Notes under the pieces: model-generated
What the model was told of the DNA's origin: nothing
Seen by the model: only the letters and a program-made list of their open reading frames with translations
Databases searched by the model: none
Assembly (NCBI GenBank): GCA_016210245.1
Contig: JACQUR010000062.1
Location: 1-7,286, forward strand
Source of the DNA: Chloroflexota bacterium
Lineage (GTDB): Bacteria; Chloroflexota; UBA6077; JACQUR01
DNA length: 7,286 bases
Reading direction: 5' to 3'
Shown: positions 1 to 5,524 of the stretch, one piece after another
Layout of the letters: every line of letters begins with the position of its first letter
Numbering within the stretch: position 1 is the stretch's first letter
Program-made: the position numbers and the translations under genes

Positions 1-106
1 AGAGGCAGTGACGTGAGGGAAGGTGCCAATTCCGCCAGAGCGATCTGGAAGATAAGGGGACAACGCCTCGCGCTGTTGCAGCCCCTTACTCAGTAAGGGG
101 CTTTTT
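1..106 (+). promoter_or_regulatory. SAM-I (S-box) riboswitch, 5' half cut off by the window edge
   Basis: This is the 3' portion of a SAM-I riboswitch leader, which senses S-adenosylmethionine. Visible are the conserved core GGTGCCAATTCC (22-33), a P4 hairpin CCAGA/TCTGG (35-39/44-48) closed by a GCGA tetraloop, and the P1 3' strand AAGATAAGGGG (49-59). The pattern GGTGC-AA-TCC, P4, then AAGATAAG is diagnostic of S-box leaders such as B. subtilis yitJ. The 5' P1 strand and most of P2/P3 lie before base 1. TAAGGGG (53-59) can pair with CCCCTTA (82-88), helped by CAAC/GTTG (61-64/75-78), forming an antiterminator. Bound SAM should hold 53-59 in P1 and release the terminator at 80-106. Expected outcome: high SAM switches off metF and the genes behind it. 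The promoter is outside the window. Confidence 0.9.
80..106 (+). terminator. Intrinsic terminator of the SAM-I expression platform
   Basis: A perfect 10-bp stem, AGCCCCTTAC (80-89) with GTAAGGGGCT (93-102), has a 3-base loop and is followed by five Ts (102-106). It lies 45 bases before the metF start. Its 5' arm is also the partner of the P1 3' strand, so terminator and antiterminator are mutually exclusive. This is an attenuator rather than the end of an upstream gene. Confidence 0.93.
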
Positions 107-143
107 CGTACCCCCCGCCGTGCCGCTTTCGCGCACCCGATCC

Positions 144-148
144 GGAGG
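144..148 (+). promoter_or_regulatory. Shine-Dalgarno of metF, start ambiguous
   Basis: GGAGG ends 3 bases before the GTG at 152 and 12 bases before the in-frame GTG at 161. Neither spacing is ideal. The choice changes the product by only three residues. Confidence 0.6.
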
Positions 149-151
149 TTT

Positions 152-1096
152 GTGCGCCCTGTGAGTTGTGCTGGTTCTCATTTCCAGGCGCTGCTGCGGG
201 CTGGCTACCCGGTGGTGACGGGGGAGATCGCTCCCCCCAAGGGCGCCAGTCGCCAGGCGGTCGAGCGGTTGGCCGCCGGATTGCGAGGCTACGTCGACGC
301 CGTCAACCTGACCGACAACCAGCGCGGCGTGGCGCGAATGTCGAGCCTGGGAGCCGGGCTGCTGTGCGCCCAGGTGGGCCTGGAGCCCATCGTCCAGATC
401 ACCTGCCAGAATCGGAACCGCCTGGCGCTCCAGGGCGATGTGCTGAGCGGCGCGGCCCTCGGCGTCCACAACTTCATGTGCCTGACCGGCGACCATCCCC
501 GGTTTGGCGATCACCCAGATGCCAAGAGCGTGCTCGACCTCAACTCCTTCGGGTTGATCCGCATGCTCGCGCGCATGCGCGCGCCGGGCGTCTTCGACTC
601 CGGAGCGCCCCTGAAGGACGCCCCGCGGCTGTTCGTGGGCGCGGCCGCCAATCCGGCCGTGGAGCGGGCTGCGCGGACGGAGAAGAAGATCGAGGCGGGC
701 GCGGAGTTCATCCAGACCCAGCCGTCCTTCGATCTCGACCGCTTCAGGAGCTGGATGGCGGACGCGCGGGCGCTCAAGCTGCACCGCAGGGCGGCGATCC
801 TGGGCGGGGTGCTCATCCTGCGCTCGGCGGAGAGCGCCACGTTCATCGATGCCAACCTGCCGGGGGTGCGGGTGCCGGCGCAGTGGCTGGAGCGGCTGCG
901 GTCGGCCGGCGACCCGGCCGCCGAGGGAATCGCCATCGCCGCCGAGATCGTCCAGGAGTTGCTCAGCATCGAAGGTGTGGCGGGCGTACACCTGATGTCG
1001 GTCGGCTGGACCAAAGCTATGCCCCTGGTGGTGGAGCGGGCGGGGCTGCTGCCCCGCCCGGCCATGGCGCCGGCCGCGGTGGGAGTTCTTGTGTAG
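152..1096 (+). CDS. metF: Methylenetetrahydrofolate reductase (MetF family)
   Basis: A 314-aa cytoplasmic flavoprotein predicted to reduce 5,10-methylene-THF to 5-methyl-THF, the methyl donor for methionine synthesis. The sequence shows the family's TIM-barrel landmarks in order: TGEIAPPKGA (23-32) with the catalytic-type Glu25, DAVNLTDNQRG (49-59), the ITCQNRNR segment (83-90), LTGDHP (111-116) for FAD/folate binding, and GAEFIQTQPSFD (183-194). It has the single-domain bacterial length and no eukaryote-type regulatory tail. The start is GTG at 152 or 161, both behind GGAGG. It is the first gene behind the SAM-I attenuator, which fits its role, and thrC begins 24 bases after its TAG stop. 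A relative acting in the acetyl-CoA pathway is possible, but the SAM control favours methionine supply. Confidence 0.93.
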   Translation: MRPVSCAGSHFQALLRAGYPVVTGEIAPPKGASRQAVERLAAGLRGYVDAVNLTDNQRGVARMSSLGAGLLCAQVGLEPIVQITCQNRNRLALQGDVLSGAALGVHNFMCLTGDHPRFGDHPDAKSVLDLNSFGLIRMLARMRAPGVFDSGAPLKDAPRLFVGAAANPAVERAARTEKKIEAGAEFIQTQPSFDLDRFRSWMADARALKLHRRAAILGGVLILRSAESATFIDANLPGVRVPAQWLERLRSAGDPAAEGIAIAAEIVQELLSIEGVAGVHLMSVGWTKAMPLVVERAGLLPRPAMAPAAVGVLV

Positions 1097-1120
1097 CACC
1101 TGACCAGGAGGACGAACCGA

Positions 1121-2392
1121 ATGAAACGAGTCCGGGGGCTCCAGTGCCGAGAGTGCGGCCGCGAGTACCCAGCCGACCCCATCCACGTGTGTGAGTACTG
1201 CTTCGGCCCACTCGAAGTTGCCTATGATTACGACGCCATCGCGCGCCTGGTGAGCCGAGCGAGCATTGCCGCCGGCCCGCGCACGCTGTGGCGGTACCGC
1301 CACCTGCTGCCGATCGAAGCCGAGCAGGTGGTCGACACCCACGCCGGGTTCACCCCCTTGATCCGGGCGGAGAACCTGGGCCGCGCGCTCGGGCTTCGCA
1401 ACCTGTACGTGAAGAACGACACGGTCAACCCGACCTTCTCGTTCAAGGACCGCCCGGTGGCCATGGCGGCCACGAAGGCGCGCGAGTTCGGGTTCGACAC
1501 GCTGGCCTGCGCCTCGACCGGCAACCTGGCCGGGGCCGTGGCCGCGGCTGCGGCGAAGGCCTGCATGCGGGCCTGCATCTTCATCCCCGCCGATCTCGAG
1601 CCCAGCAAGATCGTGGGCGCCTCGATCTACGGGCCGACAGTTGTGGCGGTGGAGGGGACCTACGACGACGTCAACCGCCTGTGCAGTGAGATCGCCGACC
1701 AGTACGCCTGGGCCTTCGCCAACATCAACATGCGGCCCTACTACTCCGAGGGCAGCAAGACCCTGGCCTTCGAGGTGGCCGAGCAGTTGGGCTGGCGCGT
1801 CCCCGATCGCGTGGTCGTGCCGGTGGCGAGCGGCTCCATGTTCACCAAGATCTGGAGGGGGTTCAACGAGCTGGCCAAGGTGGGCCTGGTGGACCAGGCG
1901 CGGGTGCGCATGACGGTAGCCCAGGCGGAGGGCTGCGCTCCAATCGTGGAGGCATTCCGCCGCCACACCCTGAGCGTCGAGCCGGTCAAACCGCACACCA
2001 TCGCCAAGTCGCTGGCCATCGGCAATCCGGCCGACGGCTACTACTCGCTGCGAATCGTCAAGGAGTCCGGCGGCCAGGCCGAGGCGGCGACCGATGCTGA
2101 GGTGGTGGAGGGCATGCGCCTGCTGGCCCGGACCGAGGGCATCTTCGCCGAGACGGCGGGGGGCGTAACCGTGGCGGTGCTGCAGAAGCTGGTCGAGGCG
2201 GGCAAGGTGGACCGGGACGAGCTGGTGGTGGCGTACATCACCGGGAACGGCCTGAAGACGCCGGAGGCGGTGGCGGGGCACCTGGAGCGCCCACTGACCA
2301 TCCCCCCCTCCTTCAAGCGGTTCGAGGAGCAGATCGCCGCGGTGGGGCTGAAGCGGCAGACTGGCGCGCCAGCGGCCACCTCGGTAGCATAG
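1121..2392 (+). CDS. thrC: Threonine synthase homologue (PLP fold type II) in a SAM-controlled operon
   Basis: A 423-aa PLP enzyme. Threonine synthases convert O-phosphohomoserine to threonine plus phosphate. The N-terminus has a zinc-ribbon-like set of cysteines (Cys9, Cys12, Cys24, Cys27), as in many archaeal-type ThrC proteins. The PLP lysine is Lys109 in NPTFSFKDRP (103-112). ASTGN (131-135), a glycine/serine phosphate loop PVASGSM (234-240), ETAGGVT (344-350) and ITGNGLKTPE (373-382) follow in the expected order. A strong AGGAGG (1106-1111) lies nine bases before the ATG. The stop abuts a heptamer repeat array. Its position between metF and a NIL/CysO-like pair, behind a SAM switch, is odd for a plain threonine enzyme. 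It could use the same substrate to make homocysteine with a sulfur carrier. The fold assignment is firm; the actual product is open. Confidence 0.9.
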   Translation: MKRVRGLQCRECGREYPADPIHVCEYCFGPLEVAYDYDAIARLVSRASIAAGPRTLWRYRHLLPIEAEQVVDTHAGFTPLIRAENLGRALGLRNLYVKNDTVNPTFSFKDRPVAMAATKAREFGFDTLACASTGNLAGAVAAAAAKACMRACIFIPADLEPSKIVGASIYGPTVVAVEGTYDDVNRLCSEIADQYAWAFANINMRPYYSEGSKTLAFEVAEQLGWRVPDRVVVPVASGSMFTKIWRGFNELAKVGLVDQARVRMTVAQAEGCAPIVEAFRRHTLSVEPVKPHTIAKSLAIGNPADGYYSLRIVKESGGQAEAATDAEVVEGMRLLARTEGIFAETAGGVTVAVLQKLVEAGKVDRDELVVAYITGNGLKTPEAVAGHLERPLTIPPSFKRFEEQIAAVGLKRQTGAPAATSVA

Positions 2393-2487
2393 AGTGGCCA
2401 GTGGCCAGTGGCCAGTGGCCAGTGGTCAGTGGGATTGTGCAGCTCAACCATCCCACTGATCACTGGCCACTGACCACCGACCACTCA
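2393..2487 (+). repeat. Head-to-head heptamer array A between thrC and the NIL gene
   Basis: Six direct heptamers start on the base after the thrC stop: AGTGGCC four times, then AGTGGTC and AGTGGGA (2393-2434). After a 16-base spacer, five reverse-complement heptamers follow: TCCCACT, GATCACT, GGCCACT, GACCACC, GACCACT (2451-2485). The innermost units AGTGGGA/TCCCACT pair exactly, and outer units pair with scattered mismatches. The array ends just before the NIL Shine-Dalgarno (AAGGGGGGG, 2489-2497). There is no T-run, so a simple terminator is unlikely. It uses the same AGTGGTC heptamer as array D. Confidence 0.93.
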
Positions 2488-2501
2488 GAAGGGGGGGAAC
2501 C

Positions 2502-2744
2502 GTGGGCAGACAGCGGGTGAAGTTCACCTTTCCGCCGGACCTGGTCAATCAGCCTGTGGTCTACCTGATGGGCAAGCAGTTCGGGGTGGTGACCAATATT
2601 CGACGCGCCAACGTGACCCGCGACCGAGGCTGGATGATCCTGGAGATCACCGGCCCGTCGGACGAGATCGAGAAAGCCATCGCCTGGGCCAGGGGCCAGG
2701 GTGTGCGAGTCGATCCCATCGAGGGCGACGTGGTCGCAGGGTGA
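2502..2744 (+). CDS. Small stand-alone NIL-domain protein
   Basis: An 80-aa protein that is almost entirely one NIL domain: an N-terminal VKFTFPPDLVNQPVVYLM strand-helix (5-22), the FGVVTNIRRANV segment (27-38), then GWMILEITGP (44-53), an acidic helix and VRVDPIEGDVV (68-78). NIL domains are ferredoxin-like regulatory modules, best known as the methionine-binding C-terminus of the MetN transporter ATPase and from ferredoxin-linked homocysteine-synthesis proteins. There is no membrane segment, cysteine cluster or fused partner. It starts at GTG after AAGGGGGGG (2489-2497). Placed between thrC and a sulfur carrier in a SAM-controlled run, it is a good candidate for a methionine or homocysteine sensor or an enzyme partner. 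That role is inferred from context. Confidence 0.85.
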   Translation: MGRQRVKFTFPPDLVNQPVVYLMGKQFGVVTNIRRANVTRDRGWMILEITGPSDEIEKAIAWARGQGVRVDPIEGDVVAG

Positions 2745-2873
2745 GGAACGGATTGCTGGGAACGGATTCTGGGAACGGATTGAACGGATTGGAACGGACA
2801 GCCATCCGTTCCAATCCGTTCAATCCGTTCCCACCAATCCGTTCCCAGCAATCCGTTCCCACCAATCCGTTCC
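2745..2873 (+). repeat. Head-to-head decamer array B, long near-perfect hairpin
   Basis: The array begins on the base after the NIL stop. The left arm has GGAACGGATT-type units at 2745, 2759, 2772, 2782 (nine bases) and 2791 (eight bases), some separated by GCTG or CTG. A six-base loop CAGCCA (2799-2804) leads to the reverse complement. Bases 2745-2798 pair with 2805-2859 over about 54 bp with one small bulge and mismatch near 2833. One further AATCCGTTCC unit (2864-2873) is unpaired. Even the linkers correspond between the arms (GCTG on the left, CAGC on the right). There is no T-run, and the downstream Shine-Dalgarno lies 18 bases beyond the array. Confidence 0.95.
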
Positions 2874-2891
2874 AACAGAGCATGACGATGG

Positions 2892-2899
2892 GGAGGTGA
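2892..2899 (+). promoter_or_regulatory. Strong Shine-Dalgarno that fixes a TTG start
   Basis: GGAGGTGA is fully complementary to the 16S anti-SD core and lies six bases before the TTG at 2906. It supports TTG as the true start of the sulfur-carrier gene, giving MSVTVRIP, the usual N-terminus of CysO-like proteins. Confidence 0.85.
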
Positions 2900-2905
2900 G
2901 GACTC

Positions 2906-3184
2906 TTGAGCGTGACGGTGAGGATTCCGGCGCCGCTGCGGAGCGTGACGGGGGGCGCGGCGGCGGTACAGGTGGAGAGCGGAAGCGTAGCCAACATCCT
3001 CGGCCAACTGGAGGCGCGCTACCCCGACATCCGCGCGCGGCTGCGCGATCCCGAAGGCCAACTGCGGCGCTTCGTCAACCTGTACGTCAACGGCGAGGAC
3101 GTGCGCTTCCTGCAGGGGCTCGAGACCAGCCTCAAGCCGGGCGACGAGGTGTCGATCATCCCGGCCGTGGCCGGCGGTCAGTAG
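2906..3184 (+). CDS. CysO/MoaD/ThiS-family sulfur carrier ending Gly-Gly-Gln
   Basis: A 92-aa ubiquitin-fold sulfur carrier. Family members are adenylated at a C-terminal Gly-Gly by a ThiF/MoeB-type enzyme, converted to a thiocarboxylate, and donate sulfide to a biosynthetic enzyme. The sequence resembles mycobacterial CysO: MSVTVRIPAPLR (1-12), LEARYPDIRARL (35-46), the RRFVNLYVNGEDVRF block (54-68) and GDEVSIIPAVAGG (79-91). CysO supplies sulfur to the PLP enzyme CysM. Here the tail is GG followed by Gln92, so Gly-Gly is not terminal and would need trimming before activation. No adenylating enzyme or JAMM/Mec-type peptidase is present in the window. The PLP partner could be the ThrC homologue two genes upstream. 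MoaD or ThiS function is possible but fits the SAM control less well. Confidence 0.9.
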   Translation: MSVTVRIPAPLRSVTGGAAAVQVESGSVANILGQLEARYPDIRARLRDPEGQLRRFVNLYVNGEDVRFLQGLETSLKPGDEVSIIPAVAGGQ

Positions 3185-3186
3185 CT

Positions 3187-3262
3187 CAGAAGGCAGTAGG
3201 CAGTAGGTAGTAGGCAGATACAGGAACACCCGCTGCTTTCTGCCTTCTGCCTTCTGCCTACT
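3187..3262 (+). repeat. Head-to-head heptamer array C between the carrier and DRE-TIM genes
   Basis: A left arm of AGGCAGT-type heptamers (3191, 3198, 3205 as AGGTAGT, 3212 partial) is preceded by CAGA. A spacer of about 20 bases and three TTCTGCC units plus TACT (3238-3262) in the opposite sense follow. Units GGCAGTA and GGCAGAA alternate, so pairing between arms is good but imperfect. The array starts within a few bases of the preceding TAG and ends just before the next Shine-Dalgarno (AGAGGGGG, 3267-3274). The CAGTAG at 3179-3184, including the last codon and stop of the carrier gene, matches the repeat unit. Confidence 0.85.
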
Positions 3263-3281
3263 GGCGAGAGGGGGTTGTTCT

Positions 3282-4523
3282 ATGAGCGATACCACGCGCG
3301 AGCCGTGGCGCACCGACCGGTGGTTCACCAGCCCCTGGAACTTCCTTCCGGAAGTGACGCAGGGCTGCTCGTTCCCGGGCAAGGTCAGGGTCCACGACGT
3401 CACGCTGCGGGATGGCGAGCAGCAGGCGGGAGTCGAGTTCACCAGGGACGACAAAGTCCGCATCGCCGAGGCTCTGGCCGAGGCCGGCGTCCACCGGATC
3501 GAGGCGGGCCTGCCGGCGGTCTCCAGAGCCGACGAAGAGGCGATCAAGGAGATCGTGCGCCGCAACCTGCCCTGCGACATCTTCGCCTTCTCCCGCTGCC
3601 TGGTCGACGACGTCAAGCGGGCGGTGGACTGCGGCGTGAAGGGCGTGGTGATGGAGATCCCCTCCAGCCACCACCTGATCGAGCAGGCCTACCGCTGGCC
3701 CATCGAGGTGGCCATCGAGCGCTCCATCGAGTCCACCCGCTACGCCCACGAGCAGGGGTTGTACGTCTCCTTCTTCCCGATCGACGCCACCCGGGCCGGC
3801 ATCGTGCAGTACCTGGACCTGGTCGAGCGCATCGCCCGCGAAGGCCACATGGACGCGGTGGGGCTGGTGGATACCTTTGGCGTGCTCTCGCCCCACGCCG
3901 TCTCCTACTTCGTGCGCAAGACGCGCGAGCGCATCCAGAAGCCCATGGAGACTCACTTCCACATGGACTTCGGGCTGGGCGTGGCCAACACGGTGATGGC
4001 CGTGGCGGCCGGGGCGGAGGTGATCCAGACCACGGTGGCAGGCACCGGCGAGCGAGCCGGCAACACGCCGATGGAGGAGACGGTTCTGTCGCTGCTGACC
4101 ATGTACGGCCTGGACCTGGGTGTCAAGACGGAGCAGTTCTACTCATTGGCGCGGCTGGTGCTGGAGCTGGCCAGGGTGCAGCAGCCCTCCAACCGACCCG
4201 TCACCGGCGAGCGCCTGTTCCACGTGGAGTCCGGGATCATCGCCGGCTGGGTGCGCAACGTAGGCCAGGAGCACCTGACCGAAGCCTTCCCCTACCGGCC
4301 GGAGCTGGTGGGCCAGAGCCCGCCCAGGGTGGTGCTGGGCAAGGGCAGCGGCATCGACTCCGTGGCCTACCGTCTCGACATGCTGGGCGTGCAGGCCACC
4401 AACGACGAGATGCTGGAGATCCTCCAGGAGGTGAAAGCCCGCTCCCTGGAGAAGAAGGCGCTGCTCGAGGACGAGGAGTTCCTGGCGGTAGTGCGGCGGG
4501 TGCTGCCGCACGCGAGCGTGTAG
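3282..4523 (+). CDS. DRE-TIM metallolyase, homocitrate/isopropylmalate synthase-like
   Basis: A 413-aa TIM-barrel enzyme of the family that joins acetyl-CoA or pyruvate units to 2-oxo acids (LeuA, homocitrate, citramalate synthases) or cleaves related products. The signature VTLRDGEQQAGV (40-51) carries Arg43 and the metal ligand Asp44. His225 and His227 in HFHMDFGLGVANT (225-237) and Asn261 in GTGERAGN (254-261) complete the divalent-metal site. Two deviations stand out: Met228 replaces the usual Asn after the second His, and FHVESGIIAGW (313-323) replaces the usual FxHxSGIH. PELVGQSPPRVVLGKGSG (340-357) ends the linker region. A LeuA-type regulatory domain is absent, as in short homocitrate synthases. 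It starts at ATG behind AGAGGGGG (3267-3274). It sits last of the recognisable genes in the SAM-led run. The substrate cannot be named. Confidence 0.85.
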   Translation: MSDTTREPWRTDRWFTSPWNFLPEVTQGCSFPGKVRVHDVTLRDGEQQAGVEFTRDDKVRIAEALAEAGVHRIEAGLPAVSRADEEAIKEIVRRNLPCDIFAFSRCLVDDVKRAVDCGVKGVVMEIPSSHHLIEQAYRWPIEVAIERSIESTRYAHEQGLYVSFFPIDATRAGIVQYLDLVERIAREGHMDAVGLVDTFGVLSPHAVSYFVRKTRERIQKPMETHFHMDFGLGVANTVMAVAAGAEVIQTTVAGTGERAGNTPMEETVLSLLTMYGLDLGVKTEQFYSLARLVLELARVQQPSNRPVTGERLFHVESGIIAGWVRNVGQEHLTEAFPYRPELVGQSPPRVVLGKGSGIDSVAYRLDMLGVQATNDEMLEILQEVKARSLEKKALLEDEEFLAVVRRVLPHASV

Positions 4524-4529
4524 CTCGGT

Positions 4530-5105
4530 TTGCCGGCCGAGCAACTGCGCCGTGCCCTACGAGAGCGGTCGATCACCAACGCCCAGATCGACCGCGCCCT
4601 AGCGGTGGTGTCCAAGCCGGACCCGGCCGGGGTGCTGCCGCCGCCAGCGTGGGAAGAGGTGGCGTACGTGGCTGCCTACCTTCACGCGCGGCTTGGCAAT
4701 GCCTGGATTCAGAGTCAGTTCTGGCGCCTCATCGAGCAGGGCCACCCGGCCGCCCGAGCAATCTACTGGCACGAGTCGCGGGAGTTGGAAAGCTATCGAC
4801 TGCTCGGGGTGCGGAACCCGCTCCGGATGGAACTTGGACGTGAGAGCTACTGGAAAGCGCACGCGCGAGCGAGTTGGGAAGAGGCCCGCTACTGGGAAGC
4901 CTGGGCCGCAGCCGAGGGAGACGAGATCCCAACCAGAGCCTTCCTGCGGACACATCCGCTGCGTCACCCTCGGGAGATAGAAGCGGTGCTTTTCCAACTG
5001 AGGGCAGCGTGGCGGATCGACGCAGGGCAGCCTTCGGTGGTAGAGTTGAGGCGGGCGAGCCAGTTCTATCGGAGCAAGCAGTTGACGAGCCGGGACACAG
5101 AGTGA
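4530..5105 (+). CDS. Hypothetical protein, first of a coupled pair
   Basis: A 191-aa protein that I do not recognise. The likely start is TTG at 4530, six bases after the DRE-TIM stop, with no clear Shine-Dalgarno. A small GC hairpin, GCTCGG/CCGAGC (4523-4528/4537-4542), overlaps that start, so initiation may depend on read-through coupling. The protein is soluble, rich in Trp, Arg and Glu, with no signal peptide or membrane segment. A dense polar patch, WHESRELESYRLLG (80-93) followed by AHARASWEEARYWEAW (110-125), holds His81, Glu82, Glu85 and His111. These could bind metal, but this is only a pattern. Third codon positions contain more A/T than in metF or thrC, suggesting weaker adaptation or later acquisition. 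Its stop overlaps the next start (TGATG). Confidence 0.7.
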   Translation: MPAEQLRRALRERSITNAQIDRALAVVSKPDPAGVLPPPAWEEVAYVAAYLHARLGNAWIQSQFWRLIEQGHPAARAIYWHESRELESYRLLGVRNPLRMELGRESYWKAHARASWEEARYWEAWAAAEGDEIPTRAFLRTHPLRHPREIEAVLFQLRAAWRIDAGQPSVVELRRASQFYRSKQLTSRDTE

Positions 5106-5467
5106 TGACCTTTACGCTGAGGTTCAGGCCAGTTGTTTTCGGCCCCCCCTCTCGGCCTACCTGCGTCTACTACCTGCTGGAGGAGTCAGATGGCCGCGTC
5201 TTCTTTCGGGATCTTGAGATCGCGTGGCCTCTGAAGGTTTCGCTCGACGCAGCAACGGTCGACGATCTGCCCCGTCCCTACCGGGACGAAGAAGCATGTG
5301 CTGGCCTCCTACCAGTGCAGGAGGCCGTTGGAGAAACTCCACTCGAGGCATTTCACGGCATGCTGGCGGTGCTGCGACGCGTTTCCGCAGAGGGTGCGGA
5401 TGCGGTGCCGAAGCGAGAAGCTGCGCCGTCTCGACAGGCACGTCGTGCAGCCCGTCCGTCGCGCTAG
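5105..5467 (+). CDS. Hypothetical small protein, second of the coupled pair
   Basis: A 120-aa protein of unknown function. The ATG at 5105 overlaps the preceding TGA by one base, which is typical of translational coupling and favours this start over the in-frame extension to 4874. The first 45 residues look like a compact beta-rich fold: MTFTLRFRPVVFG, then CVYYLLEESDGRVFFRDLEIAWP (20-42). A Leu/Pro-rich middle and an Arg/Ala-rich, probably disordered tail (about 103-120) follow. There is no signal peptide or cysteine cluster. The pair layout resembles two-gene modules whose products bind each other, but nothing in the sequence identifies a toxin, antitoxin or immunity protein. Confidence 0.6.
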   Translation: MTFTLRFRPVVFGPPSRPTCVYYLLEESDGRVFFRDLEIAWPLKVSLDAATVDDLPRPYRDEEACAGLLPVQEAVGETPLEAFHGMLAVLRRVSAEGADAVPKREAAPSRQARRAARPSR

Positions 5468-5524
5468 CCAGACACTTCAGCATCGCTCCTTCGCTCCACC
5501 CCGCAGCACCGACGCCCCTACTCT

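Noticed and set aside
1..60. Cobalamin riboswitch.
   Set aside because: The GGTG-AA-TCC string is shared in part, but P4 with AAGATAAG directly after it and the metF context fit SAM-I. No B12-box pattern is seen.
166..1194. A 342-codon plus-strand frame overlapping metF.
   Set aside because: The product is Arg/Gly/Pro-rich low-complexity text, while the frame at 152-1096 has clear MetF motifs.
86..2281. A 731-codon open frame on the minus strand opposite metF and thrC.
   Set aside because: It is the shadow of two GC-rich genes with convincing family motifs. Its translation is rich in Arg, His, Gly and Pro and has no recognisable domain. Absence of stops is expected at this GC content.
2393..2873. 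CRISPR array.
   Set aside because: Units are 7-10 bases with no unique spacers of constant length, the arms are inverted rather than direct throughout, and no cas gene is near.
2745..2873. Intrinsic terminator or insertion-sequence remnant.
   Set aside because: There is no T-run after the long stem, no terminal inverted repeats with target duplication, and no transposase fragment in any frame.
2561..3616. A minus-strand open frame with repeated peptides of the type ERIERIGTDG.
   Set aside because: The repeated peptides are translations of array B and the rest is antisense to the NIL, carrier and DRE-TIM genes.
3275..4843. A 522-codon plus-strand frame overlapping the DRE-TIM gene.
   Set aside because: It is a frame-shifted shadow. 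The 3282-4523 frame carries TLRDGEQ, HxH and GERAGN motifs.
4874..5104. An upstream extension of the second small hypothetical gene starting at 4874.
   Set aside because: It would overlap the preceding gene by over 200 bases, and its extra residues look like shadow text. The TGATG overlap at 5103-5107 is a natural start.
4530..5467. Toxin-antitoxin or immunity pair.
   Set aside because: Only the two-gene coupling suggests it. No known toxin fold, DNA-binding antitoxin motif or family signature can be recognised, so the genes are left as hypothetical.
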